Shown here: positions 12,901-23,727 of the stretch, piece by piece
Layout: each line of letters starts with the position of its first letter
How positions within the stretch are numbered: position 1 is the first letter of the stretch
Assembly: GCA_011032825.1 (NCBI GenBank)
Contig: JAADJZ010000006.1
Span: 744,001-808,000 of the forward strand
From: Massariosphaeria phaeospora
Taxonomy: Eukaryota; Ascomycota; Dothideomycetes; Pleosporales
Length of the DNA: 64,000 nt
Reading direction: 5' to 3'
Position numbers and translations under genes: made by a program
Notes under the pieces: generated by a model
The model's database searches: none
Seen by the model: the letters and a program-made list of their open reading frames with translations, nothing else
Told to the model about the DNA's origin: nothing

Positions 12901-13079
12901 CTTCCTTCCACGAACGCGGGACACTGCCCGATGGGCTCGTGAGCAGATCAAGCGCCAAGTCGGTACGTCGCCTCTTGAGGGTCTTTTCTACGATTCCTTC
13001 CATGCAACTTTGTCACCCCCTGTATGATTACCATCACTAATCCCTACCTTCAGGCGGTAACCAGGGCGTCATGGCCTGA
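9994..13079 (+). CDS. importin subunit beta-1 (karyopherin beta, Kap95)
   Basis: Eight exons: 9994-10033, 10092-10150, 10227-11909, 11957-12304, 12361-12601, 12650-12758, 12805-12962 and 13054-13079, giving 887 aa (yeast Kap95 is 861). All phases agree. The N-terminus MDINQVLEGTLSPD is split by intron 1 and is typical of the family. The rest is a run of HEAT repeats, including LYLEVLSAHLADD, the loop YQCLQLWAQCV and a conserved acidic stretch (CEEEIAIEDD). Kap95 binds importin alpha and nuclear cargo, moves through the pore by FG-repeat contacts and releases cargo on Ran-GTP binding. The last exon encodes only about nine residues (GGNQGVMA and stop). The gene is tail to tail with the NLR-type gene to the right. 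Confidence 0.95.
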
Positions 13080-14844
13080 TTATCTTAACTCGTGTGTCCT
13101 CATTCCCACATAGGGAAGCAGGCCGCCGAGAGCAGTGATTCAGTACGACGCTGAAGAGTCGTACTTGGGAAACATGTGCAGCTCTGTGACTGATCATCTT
13201 GTTTCCCAGGTATGGTTTCGGACGTCTGGGCCCTACGAGAAGAACGAGCAGACTATCATTGCCGAATCCTAGACCCCGCCTTCACTCGTCAACATCGGAA
13301 CGATTCCTACGAGTCTCGGCCGACCTCAATGCTGCTGTCCCCTGGTTAATGCAGCTTTGGACTCCTCGAGTTGCCACCAACACGGTGCGCTGACCAATCG
13401 ATCCGACGAACGGCCACCACTGTTCCCATCCCCGATCCCGTGCCCAATAACACCCCATCCCTTCGGCACCCCTTGCACGACCCGCGATCCCCATCATCAC
13501 CACGCACTCGCACCATTACCCTCACGTCTCCAAAAAGTCATGTAGCCCGAGATTATGTACGGCAGACAGAACGAAGACTGTCTTGCCAGGAGCAGAACAC
13601 AGGAAACCCCAGTTCGTATGAATAATACCACGTTTGATCCCCATGGTTATGCCCTTTTGTAGCTCTTCAATTCACTCAAATCCACATTACAGATTTTACA
13701 CAAGGCTTGTTGCGATTTAAAAAGCACTTTTTTGGTTGCTCGCGCCCCGTTTTCCCTCCTCTGGTATGCACTATTTTTTTACGCTCATGATGGTATGCCG
13801 TTTTTTCGTTCCCGGCGATTCCCAGTCTCGTATGGAGTGGATGGGTGTGGGTGCCGGTAAAATACCGGGAGAGGTTTGTTTGTTCGTTTCGTTTTGCTGT
13901 TCGCTCCCTCTGGCCCATGTTTCTATAGCTATGGGGCACTGTGTGTGCGTGGGTGTTAGTGTAGAGAAACGAAGGAGAAACAAGTAACAAGTAAAGAAAA
14001 AAAGAGGAGAGAAAGGCCGGGCGTAAGGGTTTCGAGTGTGCACTAAGTTGCATTCCGTTCTAGGTAATGTTGGGAAGTACATGAAATTACATCAAATCAA
14101 ATCAAATCAAATAGAAACATCAGCCTAGTTTTTATAACGTATTGTGCGTTTGTATACATTGCGTTGCTATACTTCTAGTTCAAGATAATATTAGTAGATT
14201 TGGTTTGGATTTTCTAGGTTAGTTGAAGATTTAGGATAGAGTTAGGTTTAGTTGGATTTAAAAGAGCTTTGGTTAGCTTTTTGCTTTGGGTTGTGTAGTG
14301 TGCGCGGAATGCAAGCAGTTAGGATTGGTGATATAATAAACAGTGGATAAGTGATGGTAGTTTAAATGGATTTGTAAGTGTGTCTGTGGGTTAGTAGAGG
14401 GGGTTGTAGATAAGCGGCAAGAAATAGTAGAAGGAGCGCTACCTATGTATGATGTTGAGTGGGAATAACTGTAGTATGGAGCTGATGTTGAAGCTGGATG
14501 TGTTTGTGTAGCGTGTTGTGCGTACAGTATATTTGTAATTGTAAACTTGTTAACACCCAATCTGATCTAGAAGTTCTCCCGGATTAACAAGCTTGATTGA
14601 TGACAATTCTGTGTTTAACCAAGTTTTTTAAAGAATACTAGCAATGGCTTTGATCACGACTTAAAAATTTGGTATAGGATGCACCAAGACAATTTCAGAA
14701 AGCAGCCATGTAGTTTAGTTACACAACAGCAACAGCAGTAAAAATATGTGTCATCTCATGTAACGCCAACATAGTACCAGATACCTCAACCTCACTCTTA
14801 GTTGCCAACGCTAGACCTGCGCACAATTTTGCTCTACCGATCGA
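13080..14844. other. intergenic, AT-rich in the right half
   Basis: This is the 1.8 kb between the convergent kap95 and NLR-type genes. The right half (about 14,050-14,750) is AT-rich with runs of GGTTTAG/GTTAG-like sequence and one short pentanucleotide repeat. No gene, tRNA or element end is seen. Confidence 0.35.
14091..14110. repeat. (ATCAA)4 microsatellite
   Basis: Four perfect tandem copies of ATCAA in an AT-rich intergenic stretch. Confidence 0.8.
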
Positions 14845-17800
14845 TCACTCAGCCAGGCGACGGCGTATGGTCGCCCCGCTACGGCGCCGACGTAGAGGCT
14901 GAAGTTGCCTCGAGGAATGAACAGGCATGTCTCGAGCAGCTGAAGAGGCAGATACAAGTCTCGGGGCGCTGCGCAGCGTCAGTGGTTCTTGGCCGCCGGC
15001 GCTGAAAGTGACTGCGCGTGGTCCGAAATTGAAGGATACAGGAGTCTCGGGTAGGTTCGTATTGATGGGCGATGCGAGAGTGTTCGAAAAAGAGGGTGGT
15101 GGGGGAACGGCAGTCGTGGTGGAACGGCAGTCGTGGTGGGTGTGGAACTTCCTGACGATATTGGCACCGCGACGGAGCGACCTACTCCCCGCCGTACGAG
15201 TAAGGATCTTGTAGTCTCCAAGTTGCTCAGTATGTATGATCGATTGAACCCTGCATTTTCTAGCCGTGTGGCCAGAAGAGGCGAGTCGTCGGAGATGAGA
15301 TCGAGGGGGGTGAGGCCGTGGACATTTAGCGCGTTAACTTCGGCTCCGTGATCGGAAATTATCTGCATAACATGATATGGCTGTCCTGATACACCGCTGT
15401 GGTGTGGAGAAGCGTGTCGCCGTCCTTGTTGACCGTGTTCACGTTTGCGCCTTTGCGGAGGAGGAATTCCACGGTATGAACCACAGTCTCGAGCTTGATG
15501 GATTCCAAGCGCCATTCAGTATATGATGACCACCATACCCAATTGATCTTGCATTGAGGCGATGTTGTCTTCTCAGCGGCGCGGTACAGCAGGTGCAAAG
15601 GCGTCAAGCCGTCTTCGTTTCGGGGGTCGAGTTCAGCACCCGCGGAAAAGAGCGCTATCATCGAATGGGTGTTATCTGCTAGAGCTGCAAAATGGAACGG
15701 TGTGATACCGCAATCATCTCTTATGTTAGTGTCTGGGTGCTCGCGCAGGATGCGTTCGAGAACATTAGGTTTCCAGACGGCCATATGACAAGCCGTTCTT
15801 CCCTCTGAATCCACAGCGTCAACATCAGCTCCATATTTGAACAACAAGTCTAGTGACTTAATTATCTCTACATCTTGTTAGTCAAATAGTGCTTCCCCAT
15901 AGTATGCGCAGAAACTTACCGGATTCTCGAGCAAAGAACTTCGTACCGTCCAAAAGCCAGTGTACAGCAGTGCGTCCGAGCTTACATTTGGCGTGCACAT
16001 TAGCCCCATTATATAATAGTTTCTCCATTACCGTAGGTTCCCTTGTCCCAAAGAGTCGTACTATGGCGAATGTCAATGGTGTCATTCCATCCTCATTCGA
16101 GGTCTCAAGAATCATTTTTGCGCCATTATCCAAGAGGATCTGCAATATCTTGCTAGATTGGGGATGCTCCCCAGTCCAGTTTTGATAGACTAAGAAATGT
16201 AGAATTGTGCCACGGACAGAGCCTTTCCCATTGAAGAAGGTCCGTTCGATGTCAAAGCCTAGAGTTGGAATACTATGCTCAGACTTTAGTAACCGCTCGA
16301 TGGTCTTTATATGGTATCCTTCAATCCCTCGCTTAAGGGCTTCGCCAAACCAAACTGTTGCATTTGCTGTGATCAACTTATCCACTACTTTATCGTGACC
16401 ATGACTCGAGGCCAAGACAAGCGGAATAACAGCAGTGCCTCTCTTGTCAGAGGCAGTAGGGTAGAGGTGATTGACATTTGCGCCCCTTTCGAGTAGTAAT
16501 TCCACCACACCGAGGTGTCCCTCAGCTGAGGCGACACTGAGTGGAGTTTCGCGACTATCCTTAGTAGTCTTGTTTGCTGTTCCAGGATCTCTGTCGAGGA
16601 GAGAGCGAACTGCGGAAGCCAAGCCAAGCATTGAAGCATAATACAACGGCGAGGGAGTCTTAGTAGTGAATCTTCGCCTGCGTTTGGTCATGGGGTCGTG
16701 GAATGACAACCAAAAGTGGAATGTTGGTTCGTCTGTTGACAAGAGCCTTGTCATCATGCCAACTAATGACTTGTCAACATTTGGCTCACAAAACGAAGCA
16801 TGAAGGAACCAGGATTCGGCAGCGTAACGCGTAAGCGCGAACTTTCGAGTGATCTCATTTCTTTGGAGTCCGCGATGCGGAACTTCCATTAGATATGCAA
16901 TGCATGTCTTTGCTAGCATCGTGTGAGATTCCAGTGGTGAGAGGCGGTACCTGGACGCGGGACTGGAGCCAATGCGATCTGTGATGAGATATTCTTTAAC
17001 CGATTGGTGGGATAAGACGATTTGATGATGTGCTCTGGCTCTTTGTTCGACTATACTAACGTCCGCATCAATCTCGTCTGTGTTGTCAGCCCCGAATCCA
17101 AAAGGATTATACCGGATGGCCTCCTCTTCCAATGGAATAACAGTAAATAGAGAACCACAGATCATAAGGGCATCGAGCGGGTCTTCAAGCTTGTCGTCTT
17201 CGTCAAATGCTGGTTCATTGTCGCGATTGATTGCGATTACCTCAGCGATCTCTCGGAGACGCATGGGCCGTTTCGAGAAGGTAAGCCAATGCAGCATGCG
17301 GAGTGCGTATTCCTGGTGTATATCTGGAAAAGACATAAGAATCCGCTCGTAGGTTTCATCGAGTGTCGTCGGCAATGTCTTCAGTACATTGTTCACTTGA
17401 GCGGTGCTGATACATTTGAATAGAACATCAAGCTGACAAGCGGCCCAGCGAAACCTATTTCGGCAGGAAATAATCTTAGCAATTGGTATCTTGACTCACA
17501 TTCCTTCCGCATGTTTGCAGAGCTTGGTTTCGATTTCTTGGTGCATCTTCCTATGCTTTTCCCATTTGCCTAGGCGATCTTGAATATACACCTGAACGTC
17601 CTTTTCAACATCATTATTTTGCAAGCATATGGCGTTCTTTTTTGCTACCAGAGATTCTAGCGCCTCCACAATTTCTGGTTCCTCACGCGATGTAACAAGC
17701 AAATGTAGGCTTGCTGCGTTCCATTGTAGCATTGTTGAAAGGACGCGGAGAAGATCATCACGTTGCTTGCACTCGTCAAGTGCATCCAAAACGATATATG

Positions 17801-18758
17801 TACCTGGGTGCTCTTCAATGAGTAGTCGGAGTATGTCTAGCGCCGCCGTTGGTGAAGGTTTAAGTCTTCCCTTCTCGCAAGAGTCGTAGTGCTTGTCGAC
17901 CTCGACCGATGTCTGAATCGAGTAACGAAATAGTTGCGTGATGAGAGACTTGATCATAGCGTCTGGGTCCTGGAACTCAGCATCATTGAAGTCGAAGTAG
18001 AAGTATGCCATCACCCAGTCGGGGTCGTCGCGACAATGTTCTTGAACATCGTCAACAACACTAGAGCAGAGAATAGATTTTCCGCAACCTGGAAGACCAA
18101 AAAGCCACATTACCGAGCTAGGTTCAATTTTCCATGATTTGTAGAGTTCATCACCCAGCAGCCACTTTCCTGTGCCTTTCAGACGTCGTTGTTGTGCCTT
18201 CCAGTAAAATTGGCTAGAATCTGGCGCAGAAAACCCAAAAATTCAGTTCCGAATCTGGACGAGTCTTGTATCTGGAAACCGTCAAAAGTCATGTCGCTGG
18301 CATAGTTGTTGACTCACCTTCAAACGACTTTAGAGGTACGAAGCCAACGTCAAACTGTGTACCAGTGTTCGAATCTTTGCGATGTTCTTCTCGACATTGG
18401 AGTCTTGCAAAATTCCCTTCAAAGCCTTCCCGAACTTCTTCCTCAATGAGTCGGTGGTTGCTGGCGTCAATCTTGCAAAAGTAGCATCTTGAGTCTTTAC
18501 TGCTTGCTGGCACTCTTCGATGGCTGGTTCAATCGCTGCTCTGGTCTTGGCACCAATATTGCCGGAGTCGTAAGAGAGTTGTAGTTGCTTTAGAGTGTGC
18601 TCCAGTACTGGCAACTCAATTGCAATTTGCCGGAATACTGTCGGAATCTCGGCTGTATGCTCCCTGTACTCGCCAAGTCGGCGAATGACATGGGTTGTGA
18701 AAACAATCAGCTGTACAATACTGGCAGCAGCACCAATACCCGCTACAACCTCAGCCAT
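14845..18758 (-). pseudogene. NLR-type STAND protein: SesA-like domain, NACHT, ankyrin repeats; frames broken
   Basis: Transcribed right to left. The start at 18758 opens a SesA-like NACHT-NTPase N-terminal domain (MAEVVAGIGAAASIVQ, residues 1-140). The NACHT exon 18220-17500 has Walker A GLPGCGKS, Walker B-like YIVLDALDEC and VTSREEPE. Exon 17454-15920 finishes the NACHT/helical part and begins the ankyrin repeats; exon 15867 onward continues them. Introns 17455-17499 and 15868-15919 fit. Three places break the frame: (1) the exon 1 frame stops (TAA) just before the good GTGAGT donor at 18317; only a weak GTTTGA donor at 18355 keeps phase. (2) An ankyrin repeat near 15370-15380 has a 5-nt excess, leading to TAA at 15359. 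(3) A 17-bp tandem duplication at 15104-15137 shifts the C-terminus. Such proteins are fungal heterokaryon-incompatibility or immune-like receptors. A truncated product of about 1055 aa remains possible. Confidence 0.75.
15104..15137. repeat. 17-bp perfect tandem duplication inside the NLR C-terminal region
   Basis: The 17-mer GGAACGGCAGTCGTGGT occurs twice, at 15104-15120 and 15121-15137. Because 17 is not a multiple of 3, it shifts the minus-strand frame downstream of the last ankyrin repeat. Confidence 0.9.
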
Positions 18759-19416
18759 AGTAGGTATTTAGAGTAAAGAACAGTCGACGATTCATTAGAG
18801 GTATAGAGACCTAGTGGACTTTCAAGGTTAGTCGAAAGGTGTCTATATACCTTATCTTTGTTTGCTTACACTGCATAGGAGTCTGCTGTAGGCAACTCGT
18901 CCATGATCCATCCAGGCTTGATTGATAGCTTCACCCCATTGGCGGACCTGGCATCATAGCCACAGATGAGCAAGAAACTCGTGCAATAGGGGGGGGTTCT
19001 GCTGAAACATCTCTACTGAGTGAAACTGCTCTTCGGTGTATTGGTTTCTCTGCAGTCAGTCACACATAGATCCATGCGTCGTCGTCACAGCAGCCACACA
19101 AGCGGCCTGTAAGACTCGTCCAGTGCCACCCACCGTCTTGCAGGGTCCCCAATGCCGGCGTGTCTCTGGCTCTGGCGGTTGGACTATGCGGAATAAGACA
19201 GAGTAATCGCTTCACTGGGTCTGCTGGATGTCAAAGAAAGTTTGATTGTGACCTGAGGAACGAGAGTGTGGAACGGTGTTGTCGTCTGAAGTCGGCTCTC
19301 GGGCTCTCGGGCCGTCGCGCTAACCCCGCTACCTTCTCCGCTAGGCTTCCGCAACATCGCCAGCATGGGATCACCACGAACATGTGAAGCCTGAGGCCAG
19401 AGGTCCACACCAGACT
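18759..19416. other. divergent promoter region between the NLR-type gene and arl3
   Basis: 658 bases separate the two start codons. No gene is seen. A short G run (seven G) is near 18,990. Regulatory elements were not resolved. Confidence 0.4.
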
Positions 19417-20216
19417 ATGTACCACCTCTTCAAGTCTCTCTACCTCCATGCCACGAGTAAAGAAGGTATGCCATTTCCACTCCTGTCTCCCAATCCCCAC
19501 GCGCACCCAACCCAACCACGATAGTATCTCACTCCCATGTTCCATCTACAACACTAACCACTAACCACTCCCCAGAATACTCGATCCTCGTCCTCGGCCT
19601 GGATAACGCCGGCAAAACCACCCTCCTCGAACAAGTAAAAGCCAGCTACGGCGCCTCCCACCCGAACCTCAAAACCGTACCCACCGTCGGCCAGAACGTC
19701 GCAACCGTCTCGTTGCCGCCGCCTAACCCGCCCATCTACCTCAAGATCTGGGACGTCGGCGGCCAGCACAGCCTTCGCGGCCTCTGGCAGTCGTACTACG
19801 CGTCGTGCCACGCCATCGTCTTCGTCATCGACAGCTCCGACGTCGGCAACGCCTCGCTGGAAGACCTAGCCGCCGCCTCGGCGAACCCGGGCGCGACGCC
19901 GAATCCGAACATCGATACGGGCCGGCTGGACGAGTGCCGGCTGGTGCTGGAGAGCGTGCTGGCGAACGAGGATGCGTCCGGGGTGCCCATACTAGTGCTG
20001 GCGAATAAGCAGGATCGCGAGGATTGCGTCGAGGTGGTGCGCATCAAGGAGGGGTTCGTGCGGCGGGTGTTTGAGGGCGAGAAGGGCGGGAATGTGAGGG
20101 ATAGTCGCGTGCTGCCGTGCAGTGCGTTGACGGGGACGGGGGTATTGGAGGCGGTCGAGTGGTTGTGCAGCCGCGTGAGGTGGAACAAGGAGGCGCGGCC
20201 GCCGGTCATGCGGTAG
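19417..20216 (+). CDS. Arf-like small GTPase, Arl3/ARFRP1 family
   Basis: Exons 19417-19465 and 19576-20216 (229 aa); the intron splits Glu17 in phase. The protein starts MYHLFKSLYLHAT: there is no Gly2 for myristoylation, and Met-Tyr is the type of N-terminus acetylated by NatC, which in yeast Arl3 and human ARFRP1 allows Golgi recruitment through Sys1. G1 is GLDNAGKT (about 23-30), switch II is WDVGGQHSLRGLW, and the guanine motif is NKQD (about 160). An insertion after DSSDV (about 110-135, Ala/Asn/Pro-rich) makes it slightly longer than the usual 180-200 residues. It should act at the trans-Golgi network upstream of Arl1. The stop faces the tyrosinase gene 354 bases away. Confidence 0.92.
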
Positions 20217-20570
20217 CGGGGGTATGTGGGTGCTTGAGAATCTATGGGATACGCATAGTCGGTGGTTGGAAAGAATTAGTAGAAGATGATATACCCTGGT
20301 TTCTTATTTTGGCAATCTTCGACACGTCATTTGGGGATTCGACGTGAGAGACGCGTGGAAGAGTTCTAGAGCGTCCCAAGGGCAGACTGTAGGGAACGAC
20401 TACATGCGTTAGTTAACAGTGTTCACATTCAATCAAGTTGAAGTCTTTGTATCACGGCCGTGAGTATACAGACTCCCAGACGACGCTTTTATACCTATTG
20501 CTATACCTTACTCAAAGGAACAGGCGATGCCCAACAGAAAAACATCTCATGTACCCCACAACCGGCTGCA
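20217..20570. other. shared 3' region of arl3 and tyrosinase
   Basis: 354 bases between two convergent stop codons. No gene or clear terminator signal is seen. Confidence 0.4.
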
Positions 20571-22988
20571 CTAAACTTCATCACCACCCGCCAGCCCAGC
20601 TGGCCTCCCATCTGTAATATGCGGATGCGCATCATACACCCCACTATAGACCGGCACGCCATCATCCCCGATCCTAACCTTCGTACTGACCACACCAACC
20701 TTGAGCCCCGGCACCTGATCGCGCGGCGTCTCGCTCCCATCGAAATTCGTCACTCGCCAGTGCAGATGCTGCACAAGGTAAGCCTCGACGTCCTCGGGCT
20801 CCAAGCTCGACAGCTGGCCCTCCACGATATCCTGAAGAAGTGCAGATGTAAGCGGCACGGTGCCGGTGACGACGAGCTCGTCATCGCGGTCCTGCTGGCA
20901 CTTCTCGCACTGGGTTCCGCCACCGCGACCGAGCACCGTGAAGCGGCCGACGATGTTGTACTCCGTGGGCCAGGTGGCTGGGTCGGGGTTGAAGTCGCCG
21001 AGAAAGACGTATACGCGGAAGGTTTGGCTGAGGCCGTGTTTGATCGCGCGCAGATTGGTGATCCATTCCGTGTATGTGCGATCTGGCACTAGGTGTGCGA
21101 ACTTCTCCGGGACGTTGAGCGGGATTGGTGTAGATGGTATGGACTCTGCCTCAAGCAAGGCTTGGTTGTGCAGTTTGGCAGGAGCTGCATTTTGCGCTTC
21201 AAACTGAGCGGGAGGTGGAGAACTTGCTTCAGCCTTAAGATCCTCGACCCCGGTTGTTGTATCGTCAGGATCGTTCTTCGCCGGTTGCTTTCCCAGAACA
21301 TGTTGCGCCGCCTGGATTGGGTGAGCAACAGCTTTCTTGATAGAGGATTTGTTCGCCACTGGCCCATCGGACTCTTTGAGATCTGCAACGGAAGCCATAG
21401 CTGCTGCAGGCGCAATGTTGGCAAAGAAGTTGTTGATGACGTTGCCTCCATACTGTCTCGTAACTTGAGCTCTTACAGCGGTTCGATAAGCTTGATCACT
21501 AGCATGAAGCCAGCGCTGCGTCTCTGGATAAGTGTAGCCAAAAGGAGTAGTAAATTTGACGCTTGCTGAGTTCCAGAACTTGGTGGCTGAGGAATCATAG
21601 AATGGCTTCAGCTCGGTATCTGCGTTGATGCTCGTTTTTTCTACAATAGTGAAGTTTGCCTCATCTTGCGTGGCGATTTTGTCGATGACATACGCGTTTG
21701 GGTTGAGAGCTTGCCAGATAGCCCAAAGACGGTCGATGTTGCTATACTACGTCAACTTTATCTTGGGCAGGAGTTGCTCCAGAGGACCTACGTGTGATGC
21801 AGCCAGAATACTGGGTCAAATGCAGACACTTCGAGTGCGCTCATGTGGCCTCTATTACCCACTTTATCGTGGATTTCGTTGTGCAAATCTTCGATACTTC
21901 CATATCTGCCTGGCGTCTCATCGCGAAGCCACTGATTATCACTGAAGGCGTCGAAGTTTTTATAAGACAGAAGGACTAGAGATACATTGTTCCTCAACGA
22001 AGCACTCTCGTTGGTGATGATTCGAGCAAGAGCATCGTTCTGCGAATTGCCATTCCTATCCGGCGATCGAGTGGTGTTTCGGAACTGACTCCACTTTATG
22101 AAGTTAGCAGAATATTTACTTGAACAGATCAACCTAACTTACATATCGGCCAAGAGCTAACTCTTGCGGGATAGTCTTGTCGTCGAACCGAAACTGGTAC
22201 AGAGGGTTGGGAATTTGCTTGGTAGTGCCATCAGTGTCCACGACAGTGGCTGACGGTGAGCTGACTGCAGTCGGAAAAGCACTAGTCGTAGAGCTGATCT
22301 TGAGAGCCCAATCCCAGTAGGGCATGCGAAAGCCTTTGGCCGCGCTGATGTAACGTGCTCTAAGCGGCTCCGGAAACTGACCAGCTACTTTCTGCACGGA
22401 AGCGTACAGTGCTTGCTGAGCTGAGTTAGTGCAACTATCCTTTAGCCAAACCGAGTAACAAACCTCATATATGGCTAGGTAGGGCCGATGCCAGGTCAAG
22501 AATAAGATGGATGAATGAGTACAATATCCTCCGAAAACACCTTTCCGGTCTCCAGCAACACCAGTGACTCCATTCCAGGGGACGAAAGGCTCTCCATGAA
22601 TGCCTGCCAATTGGTAGTATGACAGAAGTTCCTTTGGATCCTTCTTTTGAAGGTCTGCGAGACCTAAAAGGTAGAGGTTCCACTGATCTTTGAAATTGGC
22701 TTGAAGATCACGAATCTCTCGACGGATGGGAATAGAACCTATTAATCAGTCAGCCAAATTGGACCTTAAGCAACAAGCTATCATACCGTTAGGACCTGGA
22801 GGTGTGGGGATGCCTGTTGCCGCAACCCTAGAGTTAGCCATGCTCCTTGAGGTTGAAGTAGGAGATGCAGCTGAGGGTGTCTCGAGATAGAACCACGCTC
22901 TATAAGCATCTATGGTGAATTTATATCTGAATCTTGGGCAAGTACCTACCTGACAGATGTCTAAGTTCAGCTGAACAACGGAAGCCAT
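20571..22988 (-). CDS. tyrosinase (polyphenol oxidase)
   Basis: Exons on the minus strand: 22988-22787, 22738-22143, 22093-21792 and 21741-20571 (about 756 aa). Exon 3 may instead start at 22084 (both acceptors keep the frame). CuA histidines are visible in YYQLAGIHGEPFVPW, GGYCTHSS and LTWHRPYL. The Cys of GGYCTH is placed like the thioether Cys of type 3 copper enzymes. CuB is in DLHNEIHDK and FDPVFWLHHTNIDRLW, the last completed across intron 3. After CuB come about 350 residues forming the linker and C-terminal shielding domain usual for latent fungal tyrosinases. Monophenols and o-diphenols are oxidised to quinones, feeding melanin. The N-terminus is unsure: the first ATG (22988) gives about 55 residues before the conserved GIPTPPGPNG, with no clear signal peptide, and a 69-nt in-frame intron could lie there. 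Confidence 0.88.
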
Positions 22989-23727
22989 CGGTGCACTCGG
23001 ACGTAATAGCTCGTAGGACAGCGGCACGCTGTTCCACGAAATGTGGGCTGCGTGTCCACCGAAGACCAGTGAAATTCAGGTGTAGACGCGTGAAGGTGGT
23101 AGATTAAGCCATGGTCTACAAGTCTGGTGAGATCTTGGTTGGCCGACCTATGAAGACGAAGCCCGACCAGACAACTCGGGCAAGATCAGGCGAAAGAGGA
23201 GAAGCTGAAACTGTAAGATATTGCTAGCTGAGCTACATAGCACTCGGTGCCGTCGTGGCTCTGGTCGTAAGCCAGGTCAGTCTCATATTTGTGGGTATGT
23301 GGCGAAACTACTGGAGCTGATGCAGACAGCCAGCATAGACCGGGCACGAAAAACATGCAGCCATCACCACTGACTCAAAGCTGAAAACCTAATAACGGTT
23401 CACGGAGGCAACGGTGGACGTTGACGTTCAAAGATGAGCTGGCGTGGCTGGGAGCGGGGAAGCTTGGAGCTCACCGCCCTGGTAGAATTCGACAGATTGC
23501 CACAGGAAACCACGAGTCACTTCGTAAGTTGTAGACGGAGTACGGAGAGCTATATACGATCAAGGGTAAGCAGCTACAGACATTGCTAGAAACTTCTGCC
23601 TGTCGTAAGAGGATCATGTACTCTGCAGTCTGTCGTCCAGACGGTGAAGAATTCTGCCAGGCGGTGAGCTTGGTCCCTGTAGCCCGAAAAAAGTCCACTG
23701 AAGAGGTGAAGGTCCGCGACGAAGACA
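22989..23727. other. divergent promoter region between tyrosinase and rcm1
   Basis: 739 bases separate the two starts. No gene is seen. A missing first exon of the tyrosinase would lie here, but I found no ATG-led signal-peptide-like frame. Confidence 0.4.

Noticed and set aside
15360..15400. A 32-nt GT...CAG intron that would restore the ankyrin frame
   Set aside because: Shorter than the introns seen here (45 nt or more), and it would delete about ten residues of an otherwise perfect repeat.
22907..22951. A 50-nt intron (GTAGGT...TATAG) in tyrosinase exon 1
   Set aside because: Removing it puts the start codon out of frame and brings a stop, so the open frame was kept.
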